The notes: generated by a model from the sequence alone, not told the origin. 64,000 bases of DNA from Blastopirellula sediminis (GCF_020966755.1 NZ_JAJKFT010000010.1:1886720-1950719), one strand, 5' to 3'. Numbered from the stretch's first letter, positions 46,401-56,092 are shown. Numbers and translations: made by a program.

Positions 46401-48330
46401 TCGCTTTCTCGCCGGGGCGGTATTCGTCCCGATCAAGATTCGCCGCGATCTGCAGCTCATTCGCCTGGCGGATGTAGAGGACGCGTAGCTTGCGGACCGG
46501 GCGCCCCTTCTCATTGAAGCGATAGGCGCACAGCTCCAGCGTGCCGAACATCTCCGGCGGAATATCGAGCAGATACTCTCCATGCCCATTGGCCATCGCA
46601 ATCGAATCGGTCAGGATCGTCTGGCCATCTTTCACGAAGTCGACGAAGACCGGCTCTGTGCCGCCGCCGAGCGCCGAGAGCCGCATCACTTCGCCGCCGT
46701 CATAAACCGACTTGTCGGTGCGAACCAGGAAATCGTGGGGAGCTTCGCCGCAGGTGAGCTTCAGTTCATGTCGCCCCGTCAGGCCTGCATCGTCGGTGGC
46801 GCGAACGATCAGATTGATCTCCTTGGTCAGCGGCGTTAATTCGCAGACCGCGGCGCCCAGCGGCGAAGTGGTGAATTCTTCGGCGACGCCGCTCATCGCG
46901 ATGCGTGCCTGAGCAGGACGACCGTCGGCGTAAGTGGCCAGGACGTAGACCCGATTGGGAAGCATTTCGACCAGCTTCGCCGCTTCCGGAATGATCTGTA
47001 CATGAATCGGATTGGTCGTCACGGCGCGAGATAGCGTTTTCGACTGCTGCTGTCCGGCGGTATCGACCAGTTCGACTTCGAGCCAAACGCGGGCGTCGCC
47101 GTTGTCGAGCGATTGACCGACCAGCCGATCGGGGAGACGGAGCGAGAACGTCGCGGCGCCGCTCTTGTTCGTACGGGCATGCACCGTGTCGATCGCGTCG
47201 CGGACAATTTCGCTGCTTCGCAGTCGCACGGTGACCGCGCCGCCGGTGACCGGCTTGCCAAAGAAGTAGTTGGCCTGGATGATCCCTTCGATCATGTCGC
47301 CGGGCTGGTAGTACGACTTGTCGAGATCGACGTCGAGTTTGAACTTCGGCAGAACGTATTTCTTCACCTCCACGGCGACCGCACTTTCGGTTTCTCCCAC
47401 TTTGCACTCGATGCGGTATTGCCCTTCGAGAACTTCCTGGGCGAGCGGACAATCGAGCGACGCGATCCCAAAGCGGCTGGTGACGTCGTTCTTGCGGTAG
47501 ATTACGTTTCCTTTGGGATCGGTAATCGAGAAATTGACCGCTTGGCCGGCGGTCGGCTTCAAGTCGGGACGCCGCAGCGAAAGGCTCCGCATGTGGATCG
47601 TCTGACCCGGCTGATAAACCGGTTTGTCGGTCGTCACCATCACTTGCCAATTGCGCCGCAGATGAATGGGATGCGTCAGCGTCTGATCGCCGCCCTGGGG
47701 ATGAGCGATGATTCGCAGTTCGTAGTCGCCGTCGTTCCAATCGGGAAGTTGAATCCGAGGGCGTCCGCTCCCTTGGGCGTTGGTGCGGAAACTGGCCAGA
47801 TGAACGAATTGCTGGGAGTTGGGCTTGGCGATCTCGATATCGATCGGAATATCTTCCGGCGTCGAATCGTCACGCGTATCGAAGACGACGACCCGCAGCG
47901 ACGATTCGGTCCCGGAAAGCAGCTCCGATTGCCCCAGCACTTTCACGTCGTAAGGGGAAGGCTCAAGATTCGCGTAATAGACATGCAGACTGACGATCAC
48001 CGCCAAAAAACAGGCGGCGAGCGTGCCGGCCACCGAGAAAAACTTTTTCTTGAGCGACATCCCGCTCCACCTGTCGGCCAGGTATTGCAGATGGGTGCGA
48101 TTTTCCAGGGCGATGATCTTCCCCTCGGTCAATTCCAGCAAACGCTGCGACGCTTCCGCTGGGGGAAGCTGCTGATACAGTTCGGCTCGCGTCCGCGCTT
48201 CTTCCAACGCCGCCTGACAGATCGAGCACTTCTCGCAATGGACGCGAACGCGATCGGCGAAGGTCTGCGACAATGCGCCGTGAACGTAAGCGTCGACGTC
48301 ATCGAGGACATGTGGAGATTGCGTTGACAT
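43480..48330 (-). CDS. Anti-sigma zinc finger fused to an alpha-2-macroglobulin
   Basis: A 1616-residue protein. Residues 1-60 form a ZAS-type anti-sigma domain ([20 protein letters not shown], then HCEKCSIC, giving His-x3-Cys-x2-Cys). A coiled linker and one membrane helix (about 98-120) follow, so the rest is outside the cytoplasm. Macroglobulin domains come next ([20 protein letters not shown]). Near 800-880 are two more hydrophobic stretches and a DUF1559-like segment ([16 protein letters not shown]). The A2M domain ([20 protein letters not shown]), the thioester motif [13 protein letters not shown] near 1128, the alpha-barrel and a receptor-like end complete it. A2M proteins trap proteases by the Cys-Gln thioester. 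The ECF sigma gene lies 72 bases upstream, so protease attack or envelope damage may be the signal; that is inference. Confidence 0.9.
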   Translation of the reverse strand: MSTQSPHVLDDVDAYVHGALSQTFADRVRVHCEKCSICQAALEEARTRAELYQQLPPAEASQRLLELTEGKIIALENRTHLQYLADRWSGMSLKKKFFSVAGTLAACFLAVIVSLHVYYANLEPSPYDVKVLGQSELLSGTESSLRVVVFDTRDDSTPEDIPIDIEIAKPNSQQFVHLASFRTNAQGSGRPRIQLPDWNDGDYELRIIAHPQGGDQTLTHPIHLRRNWQVMVTTDKPVYQPGQTIHMRSLSLRRPDLKPTAGQAVNFSITDPKGNVIYRKNDVTSRFGIASLDCPLAQEVLEGQYRIECKVGETESAVAVEVKKYVLPKFKLDVDLDKSYYQPGDMIEGIIQANYFFGKPVTGGAVTVRLRSSEIVRDAIDTVHARTNKSGAATFSLRLPDRLVGQSLDNGDARVWLEVELVDTAGQQQSKTLSRAVTTNPIHVQIIPEAAKLVEMLPNRVYVLATYADGRPAQARIAMSGVAEEFTTSPLGAAVCELTPLTKEINLIVRATDDAGLTGRHELKLTCGEAPHDFLVRTDKSVYDGGEVMRLSALGGGTEPVFVDFVKDGQTILTDSIAMANGHGEYLLDIPPEMFGTLELCAYRFNEKGRPVRKLRVLYIRQANELQIAANLDRDEYRPGEKAKISLSLTGRDGKPAPGAISLAAVDEAVYSVLGSGANMQQSFFTVEQSLLQPIYAIYPWDPSLIEDGRPRDRQLLEQALFAATVREEESKRAALLKQLLPYLGNNTETFEVFERDDWEELIRDPSAFPPNVLNILRDQTSYHSLTASSRPDNVRATAALQQDGMNLVGMLWCIFATFFGIPGFLIFLSYVFGSTRVAELIVGVLILGVLAGLLLPAVQQSREAARRMSAMNNLKQIGLAAYDMLDVERIDELRLDFDLAPEGKKQGVRVRQWFPETLLWRPELITDDQGRVTLDVDLADSITTWRLTASAVSASGQLGASQSSLRVFQPFFVDLNLPVALTREDEVSLPVVVYNYLDQPQEVQLTLAQADWFESLDDVEQKITLAPGEVRSLHYRIRAKRVGDHKLMVTAQSGEIADALEREIKVVPDGRPVEMVYNGVLDASTELNLSVPKDAIDGSVSTIVRLYPSTFSHVVEGLDGIFRRPYGCFEQTSSTTYPNVLALQYLKRTGTSVPAVEAQAREYIHLGYQRLLTFEVAGGGFDWFGNPPANRSLTAYGLMEFKDMARVHDIDPSLIQRTRRWLLAQRKSDGSWEPEGHRFHGDPANAAYDVAELNTTAYVAWSVFEGDPNPTEAQPTLSYLVSHRPNQIDNPYTLALVCNALLAIDPTSRVVRPYLDKLQSLRQLSGDGKRCWWNSTGSRRTMFYGAGRSQEIETTALATLALIRGSGESATIRGSLSWLIDQKDGIGTWHSTQATVLALKALIAGSGRSLADQKERRIELQLADQPAERITIPVDQSDVMRQINLSDRITSGDWKLTLKDVTDAATGYQIVFRYYTPTATAPEQNEPLTVQLDYDRTELAVNDSVRARATVTNRMEEAAPMVMLDLPIPAGFAVNVDDFDQMKRQKRIEKYQVTSRSVIVYLLRLEPEEPLTLSYELTATMPVDILALPAVAYEYYDEDKRGTSQPIRLLVQGTP

Positions 48331-48402
48331 CGTGAAGATCCTGAAAGCGGGAGGCGAAGCGATTGGGGAAACGCGCGGCCGACCGGCGGCGGAGCGTTCT
48401 GG

Positions 48403-48957
48403 TTACATGCGCGGCTCGAGGTAGTCGCGCATCGCGTTCAAGCCGTGATACATGTTCGAGCGGGCGGTCGACTCTCCGCAGCCGATGATCTCCGCGATCT
48501 CGGCGTACGACAGGCTGTTCCACAGTCGCAGGGAGACGACCATGCGCTGCTGCAGCGGCAAGCGGAGCAGGGCGGTTTCGACCAGCGCCGCGTTTTCGGT
48601 CGCGATGGCGCCTTCGTCCGGGGGCGGCCCGGTTTCCAGGGCGCCATCGGCGTGATAGGAATCTGCGACGACCAGCGGATCCCCGCGCTTGCGAAACTCC
48701 TGGCGACATTTGTTCATCGCGATCCCAAAGACCCACGGCCGGACGGTTCGCGGGTAAATGTATTTCGTGCGACTGGTCCAGATCGCCAGAAAGACCTCCT
48801 GAAACAGCTCTTCCGCGCGATGGTGATCCTGCGTCATGCGACGAAGAAACGTCAGAATCGGGTTGGCATAGCGGCGCATCAGCAGCGAAAAGGCGTCGTG
48901 GACTCCACGGGCCGCTTCCTGCATCAACCGCTCATCCGACTCGTAGGGATGTTTCAT
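48403..48957 (-). CDS. ECF sigma factor of the macroglobulin locus
   Basis: A 184-residue ECF sigma factor of the RpoE-like group. Region 2 shows LLMRRYANPILTFLRRMTQD, AEELFQEVFLAIW and RPWVFGIAMNKCRQEFRKR. Region 4 shows LPLQQRMVVSLRLWNSLSYA and EIIGCGESTARSNMYHGLNA. It lies directly upstream of the protein that carries the anti-sigma zinc finger, the usual order for a sigma/anti-sigma pair. The pair is most likely autoregulated from the region 48958-49056. Confidence 0.94.
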   Translation of the reverse strand: MKHPYESDERLMQEAARGVHDAFSLLMRRYANPILTFLRRMTQDHHRAEELFQEVFLAIWTSRTKYIYPRTVRPWVFGIAMNKCRQEFRKRGDPLVVADSYHADGALETGPPPDEGAIATENAALVETALLRLPLQQRMVVSLRLWNSLSYAEIAEIIGCGESTARSNMYHGLNAMRDYLEPRM

Positions 48958-49056
48958 GTGGAGGCTCCAGGGGCGTCTTACCCATCTATTTGCGCGCCAG
49001 CAGCATTTCGTGGAATCAGAAATCGAAGAATTTAGGGAGAATTTAGACGTAGATAA

Positions 49057-49100
49057 ATAAAAAAAGCCGCTCTGGAACCATCAAAAAGTTCCAGAGCGGC
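49057..49100 (-). terminator. Intrinsic terminator after the PQQ-propeller gene
   Basis: A perfect 13-base stem, GCCGCTCTGGAAC (49066-49078) with GTTCCAGAGCGGC (49088-49100), is followed on the minus strand by a run of U from 49065 down to 49059. It ends the transcript of the gene at 49143-50585. Confidence 0.92.
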
Positions 49101-49142
49101 CATTTAAGGGGATTTTAGATCAGTCCGCGATATTGCAGCTCG

Positions 49143-50585
49143 CTACTTCGCCTTCACGTCATACACATACATCGTGTCATGATCGCGAATGTAGAGCTTC
49201 CCGTTCGCCACCACCGGATGCGCCCAGGCCGGCTTATCCGTTCGGTCGGGTTGGTGGAAGCGGCCATGTTCGATGTACTTTTCCTTGTTCGGTTCGATCA
49301 GGATGACGTCGCCGTCTTCGGTCCGTAGATAGAGCCGATCGCCGGCCATGGTGAGCGAGCCTTTTTGAGCGTCACGTTCGCGCCACAAGACGTCGCCGGT
49401 CTGGAAGTCCAAGCACGCGAGGAAGCCGCCGCCGTTACCGCCGTTGCCGCCGTACAGCGCTCCATCATGCACAATCATGCCGCCATGATGGTTTTGCATG
49501 CTGCTGGTGAAGTAAACTTCTTCCGGTTCGTACGTGCCGTCTTCCTTCTTTTCCAGCTTCACCGCGCCGCCGCCGGTGCCGTAAGCGGAGGCTGCAAAGA
49601 CGAGTCCATCTTTGTAGATCGGCGTCGAGCAGTTGATCCCCATCCCGTTGGCCGGGTGATCATAGCGCCACAGCGGCTTGCCGTCGCTCGAAACGGCGAA
49701 TAGCGTCTTGGCGGCGAACTGTACATATTGGCGCTCTCCATCCACATCGATCGCAATCGCCGAAGCGTAAGCGGCGCCGGCGCCCGGCCCGCGGCCAAAG
49801 CCGCCAAATCCACCTCGTCCGCCACGGCCGCCGCGACCTGGACCGCCAGGTCCTCCGGGGCCACCGAATCCGCCCGGTCCGCCGGGGCGGCCTTCTTCCC
49901 CACGCGGGCGTTCCGGTCGCGGCGCTCCTTCGGCCGGCGGTTGTGCCGGCGCTTCGGTCGACGCCGGCAGCTTGCTTTCCCAGATTGTTTCGCCGGACTT
50001 CTTGTTCAGCGCGACGATCATCGCTTCGTCGCCGCCGGGGGTGAAGATCACCTTCTCGCCGTCGATCAGCGGCGACTCGCGAAAGCTCCAGGTCGGAATC
50101 GCTCCCTTGTAGTCAGCCTGCAGATCGCGTTGCCAGACGATCGAACCATCTTCGACCTTCAAGCAGGCTACGTTCCCTTTCATTCCCATCACGTACAGCA
50201 GATCGCCGTCAACGGTCGGCGTGCAGCCGGGACCTTCGTTCGACTGCGACATCCGTTGTTCGTAAGCAGGGCCCAGTTTCGTGACCCACAACTCTTTGCC
50301 ATCCTCTTCCGACAACGCCCAGACGACTTCATCTTTGCCGCGATTGCTCATGGCGAAGATGCGACCGGCGGCGATTGAAGGCGTGCTGTCGCCTCCACCG
50401 AGTCCACTCGCTTTCCAGGCCAGGGCCGGTCCATCTTTCGGCCATTCCTGTAGCAGTCCGCTTTCCTGAGAGATCGCGTCCCGATTGGGACCTTGCCACT
50501 GCGGCCAGTCAAACGGCTTGGCCGATTCGGCGAAGAGCTGGACGCCGGGCAGCGCCAGCGCAAGCAGAAGAGCGAATAATCTCAT
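49143..50585 (-). CDS. PQQ-like beta-propeller protein, exported
   Basis: A 480-residue protein with a signal peptide ([19 protein letters not shown]) and the planctomycete phrase [19 protein letters not shown]. Repeats of the PQQ type ([53 protein letters not shown]) form a beta-propeller outside the cytoplasm. Between blades, at about residues 218-275, is a disordered insert rich in Gly, Pro and Arg ([19 protein letters not shown]). It lacks the features of PQQ dehydrogenases, so a binding or scaffold role like BamB is more likely. A hairpin with CCCCG/CGGGG occurs 40-60 bases upstream. Confidence 0.88.
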   Translation of the reverse strand: MRLFALLLALALPGVQLFAESAKPFDWPQWQGPNRDAISQESGLLQEWPKDGPALAWKASGLGGGDSTPSIAAGRIFAMSNRGKDEVVWALSEEDGKELWVTKLGPAYEQRMSQSNEGPGCTPTVDGDLLYVMGMKGNVACLKVEDGSIVWQRDLQADYKGAIPTWSFRESPLIDGEKVIFTPGGDEAMIVALNKKSGETIWESKLPASTEAPAQPPAEGAPRPERPRGEEGRPGGPGGFGGPGGPGGPGRGGRGGRGGFGGFGRGPGAGAAYASAIAIDVDGERQYVQFAAKTLFAVSSDGKPLWRYDHPANGMGINCSTPIYKDGLVFAASAYGTGGGAVKLEKKEDGTYEPEEVYFTSSMQNHHGGMIVHDGALYGGNGGNGGGFLACLDFQTGDVLWRERDAQKGSLTMAGDRLYLRTEDGDVILIEPNKEKYIEHGRFHQPDRTDKPAWAHPVVANGKLYIRDHDTMYVYDVKAK

Positions 50586-50761
50586 CGAAAAATTCCCCGT
50601 CGCAGTGTGTAATCTAGGAAACGCCCCGCCGGTTACGGGGCAGTTAACCTAGAACTAACCCCGCGTAACGCACAAAGTTACTGGGATTTTAAGGTCGCGA
50701 CGGAAATACGGAATTAGCCGTTTCTGGACGATGCTTGCCTAATTCTCTAGCGGATCGCGCT

Positions 50762-51250
50762 TTACTCGACAGCGGGAATGCCGGGATGATCCGCGGGACG
50801 TGGTCCCGGGGCTGGCCAGTGGAACTTGCGGTCAGCCGGGTCGATCGGAACGTCATTGATGCTGGCCTCGCGGCGTCGCATCAGGCCTGCATGATCGAAT
50901 TCCCACAGTTCGTTGCCATAGCTGCGAAACCAATTGTCGTCGGCGTCGCGCCATTCGTATTGGAAACGGACGGCGATGCGATTGTCGTCAAAGGCCCAGA
51001 GCGACTTCGTCAAACGATAGTCGAGCTCTTTGTTCCACTTGCCGGCAAGGAAGCGGACGATCTCTTCGCGGCCGGTGACGAACTCGCTTCGATTTCGCCA
51101 GGCCGAGTCGACGGAATAGGCGAGCGAGACTCGGTGCGGATCACGGGAGTTCCACGCATCCTCGGCCAGACGAACCTTTTTCGTCGCCGTCTCTAGCGTG
51201 AACGGCGGGGCGATTACGGCGGGACCTTGGGTTACGGCGCTGACGGTCAT
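50762..51250 (-). CDS. DUF1348 protein, NTF2/SnoaL fold
   Basis: A 162-residue soluble protein. ATG 51250 has AGGAG upstream. The DUF1348 signature is very clear: [20 protein letters not shown], then [40 protein letters not shown] and EASINDVPI. The fold is a small NTF2-like cone. The biochemical function of the family is not known. It is encoded 81 bases after the AhpD-like gene on the same strand, so the two are probably one operon under the divergent sigma-54 activator. Confidence 0.92.
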   Translation of the reverse strand: MTVSAVTQGPAVIAPPFTLETATKKVRLAEDAWNSRDPHRVSLAYSVDSAWRNRSEFVTGREEIVRFLAGKWNKELDYRLTKSLWAFDDNRIAVRFQYEWRDADDNWFRSYGNELWEFDHAGLMRRREASINDVPIDPADRKFHWPAPGPRPADHPGIPAVE

Positions 51251-51331
51251 TTTGATGCTCCTGGGTAGTTGGTCACGGAAGAAAAAGAGGGGAGCCGGCG
51301 CGGGTTTGCGCGTCGGCTCCCGTATCACGAA

Positions 51332-51877
51332 TCAGGCGACTTGCAGTGCCGCGGCGGCGGGGAAGTCGACCTCGGTTTCCGCGACGTTGTTGAAATAGTT
51401 GGTGAAGATGTTCAGCGCGACACCGGCGACGATCTCGGCGATGGCGCCGTCGTCGTAACCGGCGTCCCGAATCGCCTTCACTTCGGCGTCGCTCACCTTG
51501 CCGCGGGTCTCCATGATGCGGCGAGCGAACCGGAGCAGGCTCCCCGTCTTCGCGTCGTCCGATTCGCCGCGACGGCTGTCGGCGATCTGATCGCCGGTCA
51601 GACCCGACATCTTGCCGAGCGCCGAATGGGCCGCCAGGCAATAGTCGCAACCGTTCGATTCTGCGACGAACAGCGAAATCCGCTCGCGAATCTTGGCCGG
51701 CAACTTGCCGTGCCCCAGAGCGCCGCTCAGCGCCAGGTAACCTTCCAGCACGGCCGGCGAGTTGGCCATCGTCCGCATCAAGTTGGGAGTCATCCCCAGC
51801 TTCTTTTCGACGGCGTCCAACATTTCCTTCGTCTTACCTTCGACCGATTCCGGGGCGATTGTTTGCAAGCGAGACAT
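51332..51877 (-). CDS. AhpD-like / carboxymuconolactone decarboxylase family protein
   Basis: A 181-residue protein. ATG 51877 has GAGGAG nine bases upstream; the frame is open further, but MSRLQTIAPESV is the normal start for the group. The AhpD-type redox site is Cys77-Asp-Tyr-Cys80 with His84 (NGCDYCLAAHS). It fits the peroxidase-related branch of the family, which reduces hydroperoxides through the Cys pair, but I cannot exclude another redox role. It is divergent from a sigma-54 activator with a Cys-rich GAF domain, and a -24/-12 type promoter is found 71-86 bases upstream of the start. Confidence 0.92.
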   Translation of the reverse strand: MSRLQTIAPESVEGKTKEMLDAVEKKLGMTPNLMRTMANSPAVLEGYLALSGALGHGKLPAKIRERISLFVAESNGCDYCLAAHSALGKMSGLTGDQIADSRRGESDDAKTGSLLRFARRIMETRGKVSDAEVKAIRDAGYDDGAIAEIVAGVALNIFTNYFNNVAETEVDFPAAAALQVA

Positions 51878-51947
51878 AACGTTTCTCCTCTCATTCTTCG
51901 TGTTTGACGTTTCGCGTCGCACGTTTGCGACATCGAAGGAGTCGTAA

Positions 51948-51963
51948 TTCACTTCTCGTGCCA
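51948..51963 (-). promoter_or_regulatory. Candidate sigma-54 promoter of the AhpD-like operon
   Basis: Read on the minus strand, TGGCACGAGAAGTGAA matches the -24 element (TGGCACG) exactly and the -12 element at three of five bases (GTGAA against TTGCA; the C of the -12 GC is A). Transcription would start about 60 bases before ATG 51877. A sigma-54 activator is encoded divergently, which raises the likelihood. Confidence 0.5.
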
Positions 51964-52040
51964 TTGCCGATAAACTTTTCTAAGTTGTTTTCCTGAAATG
52001 GTTTGCAGAGATTGGTTTGTCTCGAGCTATGTTGCGAGAT

Positions 52041-52086
52041 ATCGTAAATTCACGAAGTCTCGTAATCGAATCACGAAAAATCGTAA
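52041..52086. promoter_or_regulatory. Candidate activator sites: TCGT/ACGA repeats
   Basis: Three overlapping inverted repeats built from TCGT and ACGA lie here: TCGT-N6-ACGA at 52042-52055, TCGT-N9-ACGA at 52060-52076 and ACGA-N4-TCGT at 52073-52084. They sit about 80-140 bases upstream of the candidate sigma-54 promoter, where NtrC-type activators bind, and just before the activator's own start. Confidence 0.45.
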
Positions 52087-52098
52087 GGCTGTCGACGT

Positions 52099-53706
52099 AT
52101 GGACTCGTTTTTCCCAATGCTGGATGACCCGAAGCGACTGCTGCTCGATCTGGCGCTGCAGCATTCGGTCGAAGAGGTCCTGCGGTTGATTGTGGAGCGA
52201 CTAAGCGGCGCTGAGCCGGTCGCGCTGGCGCGGATCTGGCTGGCCGAACCGACGACGGACTGCTCGGATTGTCCAGCGCTGGAACATTGTCAGTCGCAGA
52301 CCGAGTGTCTCCATTTGGTCGCCAGCGGCGGTCGGTCGATTGTTTCGCCGGAAGCGGATTGGACAAAGATTGATGGCGACTTTCGTCGCATGCCGGTCGG
52401 TCTGCGCAAGGTTGGTACGATCGCGGCGACCGGCATCGCGATCGAAGAACCGGAGTTTTCCGTTCCGCTTCCCGATTGGATCGCGCGGCCCGATTGGGTC
52501 CAGTCTGAAGGGATTCAGGGGTTCGCTGGTCAGCCGCTGATTCATCGCGGTAAGGTCCTCGGCGTGCTCGCCGTTTTCGTGCGCCAACCGATCGCCACCG
52601 AGTGCATGGGGTGGCTGCGCATGATCGCTGATCATGCCGCCGCCGCGATCGCGACCGCGCGTGCGTTCGCCGAGATCGGATCGTTGCGCGAGCAACTGGA
52701 GCAGGAAAACGAATACCTGCGTGAAGAGTTGAAGGGCGCCGGCGCGTTTGGGGAAATGATCGGGCAGAGTCCAGCGCTAGAAGCGGTCTCGCGGCAGATT
52801 GACCTTGTGGCGCCGACCGACGCGGCGGTCTTGATCTTGGGCGAAAGCGGAACCGGCAAAGAATTGGTCGCGCGAGAGATTCATCGGCGAAGTCAGCGAG
52901 CCGATCGTCCCTTGATCAAGGTCAACTGCGCTGCGATCCCGCGCGAGTTGTACGAGAGCGAGTTCTTCGGTCACGCCAAAGGATCGTTTACCGGCGCACT
53001 GCGCGACCGCGTGGGGCGATTTGAATTGGCGGAAGGAGGAACGCTGTTTCTGGATGAAGTGGGAGAGATTCCGCTGGAACTGCAAGCGAAGCTCCTCCGT
53101 GTGTTGCAGGAAGGAGAGCTCGAGCGCGTTGGCGAAGAGCGAACCCGACATGTGAACGTCCGGATCATCGCCGCGACGAACCGCGACTTGCGGGCCGAAT
53201 CGGAAGCGGCCCGCTTTCGGCAGGATCTTTACTATCGCTTAAGCGTCTTTCCGGTCGAAGTTCCGGCGCTGCGGCGGCGGAAAGAGGATATTCCGCTGTT
53301 GGCTGATCACTTCTTAGAGATCTCGGCGCGGCGAATCGGCAGGCCGAAGTCAGCGCTAACTTTGGCGGCGGTGCAGCGTTTGCAGCAGTATGATTGGCCC
53401 GGCAATGTGCGTGAGCTTCAGCATGTGATGGAGCGTGCTGTGATCACGTCGACCGGGTCTCGGCTGAATATCGAACTGCCTGACAAGCTGCGAACTGTGC
53501 GGGCTGTAGCGACAACCGAGGACGGGTTCGTGCGAACTGACGCCCAGATTCGCCAACTCGAGAAGGACAACATCACGGCGGCGCTGCGAGCTGCCGGCGG
53601 GAAGGTTTCTGGAACTGGCGGCGCCGCCGAATTGTTGGGTTTGAAGCCAACGACGCTGACGTCGAGAATCAAAAAGCTGGAAATCGACGCATCCTTGATC
53701 AAATAG
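52099..53706 (+). CDS. GAF-domain sigma-54 activator with a four-cysteine cluster
   Basis: A 535-residue NorR/NifA-like activator. The GAF domain (about residues 20-190) carries Cys55, Cys58, Cys64 and Cys70 ([20 protein letters not shown]), a spacing suited to an Fe-S cluster or zinc/redox centre. The AAA+ domain (about 220-450) has [20 protein letters not shown], the intact sigma-54 loop as GSFTGA and [14 protein letters not shown] Fis-type helix-turn-helix is at the end ([20 protein letters not shown]). No receiver domain is present, so the GAF domain is the sensor. The divergent AhpD-like/DUF1348 operon is the obvious target. Sensing of oxidants or NO is plausible but unproven. Confidence 0.93.
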   Translation: MDSFFPMLDDPKRLLLDLALQHSVEEVLRLIVERLSGAEPVALARIWLAEPTTDCSDCPALEHCQSQTECLHLVASGGRSIVSPEADWTKIDGDFRRMPVGLRKVGTIAATGIAIEEPEFSVPLPDWIARPDWVQSEGIQGFAGQPLIHRGKVLGVLAVFVRQPIATECMGWLRMIADHAAAAIATARAFAEIGSLREQLEQENEYLREELKGAGAFGEMIGQSPALEAVSRQIDLVAPTDAAVLILGESGTGKELVAREIHRRSQRADRPLIKVNCAAIPRELYESEFFGHAKGSFTGALRDRVGRFELAEGGTLFLDEVGEIPLELQAKLLRVLQEGELERVGEERTRHVNVRIIAATNRDLRAESEAARFRQDLYYRLSVFPVEVPALRRRKEDIPLLADHFLEISARRIGRPKSALTLAAVQRLQQYDWPGNVRELQHVMERAVITSTGSRLNIELPDKLRTVRAVATTEDGFVRTDAQIRQLEKDNITAALRAAGGKVSGTGGAAELLGLKPTTLTSRIKKLEIDASLIK

Positions 53707-53721
53707 CATCAACCGAAACGA

Positions 53722-54660
53722 TTAGCTTTTTCCCGTCGTCCCGGCACGATAGCGATCGCGATATTCTCCCGGCGGGCAACCTTCTTCCGCAATCATCAGT
53801 CGGCGAAAGCGTTCCTGTCCGCCGAAGCCAGCTAAGTAGGCGACCGATTTGATCGAGAGGTTGGTCTCGGTCAGCATCCGCTTCGCACGGAGCAAGCGGC
53901 ATTGGTTGATTTCGTCGAGCACGGTATGCCCCAGCGTCGACATGAACTTCCGTTCGATGGTTCGCCGCGTCGTGGGGAGTGACGCGACCAATTGATTGAC
54001 TGAAAGGGGGCGATCGCTGCGCGTCCAGATGATGTCGAGCGCCCGGTTCACGATCGGGTCGGTGACCGCAGCCGCTCTGCCGCTGCGGGCATCGTTGATC
54101 TTCTCACCTTTCTTCGGCAACATCTCCAGCGCGACCGACAGCAGTTCCAACGAGTTCGCGCAGACGGCCGACGTATGACGCGTCGGGTCTTGGTGGATTC
54201 GGCCGAGTAACCGATCAAACGTCTGCAGCAGCGCCTCGCGCTGATCGCTCTTCAATTGGATCAGTGCGTTGGAGGGGGAGATCGATCCGCTTTCGACCAG
54301 GCGATGCATGAACTCGCCGTGGATCGAGATCCAACGCTCGGTCCAGCCGACGTTGCGGACGGGACGGTAGCGATGCCAGACGCCGGGGAAGAGTAAGAAG
54401 AGCGTATTCGGTTCGATGCTGACGCGACCGGTTGGCGTCGACTCAAATTCGCCACGTCCTTCGGCGATGAACTGAATCTGAAACTCGGGAAGTTCGCGAC
54501 CTGCCCCCCACGAAAATTGATAGACGCCGGGGTGTTGCTGCGGGGGATATTCGGAACCTGGCGCAACGACGCCCCATCCGCCTCCGGTGACGTAAAAACC
54601 AAGGCGCATGTCGCTATCAGTGATCGGAAGGTAGTGAAAAAAGCTCTCCGTAAGACTCAT
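53722..54660 (-). CDS. AraC-family transcription regulator
   Basis: A 312-residue regulator. I start at ATG 54660 (MSLTESFFHYLP); the frame is open 36 codons further but without protein character. The N-terminal cupin-like ligand domain (about residues 40-110; RGEFESTPTGRVSIEPNTLF) is followed by two helix-turn-helix units at about 215-305: LSVNQLVASLPTTRRTIERK and LSIKSVAYLAGFGGQERFRR. The sequence resembles sugar-responsive AraC/XylR proteins. It converges with the sigma-54 activator gene, 15 bases away, and is divergent from the DUF1559 gene, its possible target. Ligand unknown. Confidence 0.9.
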   Translation of the reverse strand: MSLTESFFHYLPITDSDMRLGFYVTGGGWGVVAPGSEYPPQQHPGVYQFSWGAGRELPEFQIQFIAEGRGEFESTPTGRVSIEPNTLFLLFPGVWHRYRPVRNVGWTERWISIHGEFMHRLVESGSISPSNALIQLKSDQREALLQTFDRLLGRIHQDPTRHTSAVCANSLELLSVALEMLPKKGEKINDARSGRAAAVTDPIVNRALDIIWTRSDRPLSVNQLVASLPTTRRTIERKFMSTLGHTVLDEINQCRLLRAKRMLTETNLSIKSVAYLAGFGGQERFRRLMIAEEGCPPGEYRDRYRAGTTGKS

Positions 54661-55015
54661 GGCAAAGGTGTTTCCGGGAGTTGGGTTAACGCGATTTTCA
54701 AGGGCAAACTGCGGATACCCGATGTCGCAAAATGAGGATTGAAAGGCAAATATGCGAATTAATTGCAATTCCCGTTGGCTGCCTTCGCACCAGGTTCATG
54801 GCGGAATTTTGCCAAAAGAACCCCATTTGAGCAGGCATGATAGCTATAGGCGACCATCTGCTCGAATCTCGCCGCCATTACAAATTGTCGCAAACTGAGG
54901 TGCGAAACGCCATTGGATTTTTTTGAAGAATGGTAGAATAAAACTCGCAACAAATGAGTTGTAGCGTCCTTCTTCTTTTCTCGATCCGTTCGGATCTATT
55001 TGGAGTTATCTCATT
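54661..55015. promoter_or_regulatory. Divergent AraC / DUF1559 promoter region with direct repeats
   Basis: TGTCGCAAAATGAGG at 54723-54737 and TGTCGCAAACTGAGG at 54886-54900 are direct repeats that differ at one base, 163 bases apart. Direct repeats are the usual operator form for AraC proteins. The sequence between is AT-rich, with GCGAATTAATTGC at 54755-54767. No coding sequence is seen. Confidence 0.5.
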
Positions 55016-55978
55016 ATGTACGGCGTCTTCTCTCGACGACGATCGTCCGCAGAGCGGCATGGTTTTACCTTGGTCGAACTCTTGGTGGTGATCGCCATTA
55101 TCGGCGTTTTGATCGCACTGCTCTTGCCGGCAGTTCAGCAAGCTCGTGAAGCGGCTCGTCGCATGCAATGCGCGAACAACCTGAAGCAGATCGGTCTTGG
55201 TCTGCACAACTTCCACGACACTTACAATCACATGCCTCCGGGCGGCAGCCGCTCGGCGCATGGTGGATACACTTGGGGCGCGTTCATCCTGCCGTTCGTT
55301 GAACAGTCGAACGTCTGGGACGCCATCTTGGATGAATCGGGCAACTATCCGCCGGATCCGACCGGCAAGAAGGGCTCGATCTACTGCGGTTGCCATGAGT
55401 ACGGCGTTTGGACGACGCCCGGTCCGGAAGCGACTGTGCTGGAAATGTACATCTGCCCGACCGACACGCTCGCGAATCTGCGCGACTCGACCGACCAGGG
55501 TTTCCGCTGCGGCAAGTCGAACTACGCCGGCAGCATGGGCTGGGGTCACAGCTATGGCAATGGTTTCTTCAATCGCTTTATCTCGTCGATCACCCGTTTT
55601 GCCGACGTGACCGACGGTCTCTCGAACACGATCGCGATCGGCGAAGTTGGCGCCGGGCCGGGCGGTTCCGCTCCTTCGCCGGAAAACCCGACCTATCCCG
55701 GTTGGGCCGGCAGCCCGAAAGGCGGTTCCGGTACTTCGCTGACTCACTGGGGGCCGCTGCGTGAAGCCTGGCACGGCACGCCGATCAACTTGTACAACGG
55801 CGGCGGTCCGACCCAGGATCCCAACGCGTGGGACAAGGGTTTCGGCAGCTTGCATCCGGGGGGCGCCCAGTTCCTGTTCGCCGACGGTTCGGTTCACTTC
55901 CTGGCGGAAACGATCGCTCTGTCGACCTACGACAACCTGGGTCAGCGGAACGACGGCAACGTTATCGGCGACTTCTAG
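55016..55978 (+). CDS. DUF1559 pseudopilin-like protein
   Basis: A 320-residue protein. The prepilin signal has [20 protein letters not shown] followed by [17 protein letters not shown] and [13 protein letters not shown], and the C-terminus has the H-x9-DG motif (HPGGAQFLFADGSVHF). These are the marks of the DUF1559 family, hugely expanded in planctomycetes, with a type IV pilin-like N-terminus and a large exported domain. The exact role is unknown; they may form pseudopilus-like or surface structures. GGAG lies 11 bases before the ATG. A small lipoprotein gene follows 130 bases later, a common pairing for the family. Confidence 0.95.
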   Translation: MYGVFSRRRSSAERHGFTLVELLVVIAIIGVLIALLLPAVQQAREAARRMQCANNLKQIGLGLHNFHDTYNHMPPGGSRSAHGGYTWGAFILPFVEQSNVWDAILDESGNYPPDPTGKKGSIYCGCHEYGVWTTPGPEATVLEMYICPTDTLANLRDSTDQGFRCGKSNYAGSMGWGHSYGNGFFNRFISSITRFADVTDGLSNTIAIGEVGAGPGGSAPSPENPTYPGWAGSPKGGSGTSLTHWGPLREAWHGTPINLYNGGGPTQDPNAWDKGFGSLHPGGAQFLFADGSVHFLAETIALSTYDNLGQRNDGNVIGDF

Positions 55979-56014
55979 TCGCTACTGGATCAACGGGTGA
56001 TCGCGGGGAATTCA

Positions 56015-56092
56015 AGTTGATGTTTCCCTGCGGTCCGTTTTCGGAGGAGTCCCTGTGGCGAGCGCCGCAGGACGAAAACTGAAATCAACTTA
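56015..56092 (+). other. Structured intercistronic segment between DUF1559 and lipoprotein genes
   Basis: Nested inverted repeats: AAGTTGAT (56015-56022) with ATCAACTT (56085-56092), GTTTTCG (56038-56044) with GAAAAC (56075-56080), and GTCC with GGAC inside. The RNA could fold into one long bulged hairpin of about 78 nucleotides. There is no U-run, so it is more likely a processing or stability element than a terminator. Confidence 0.4.
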
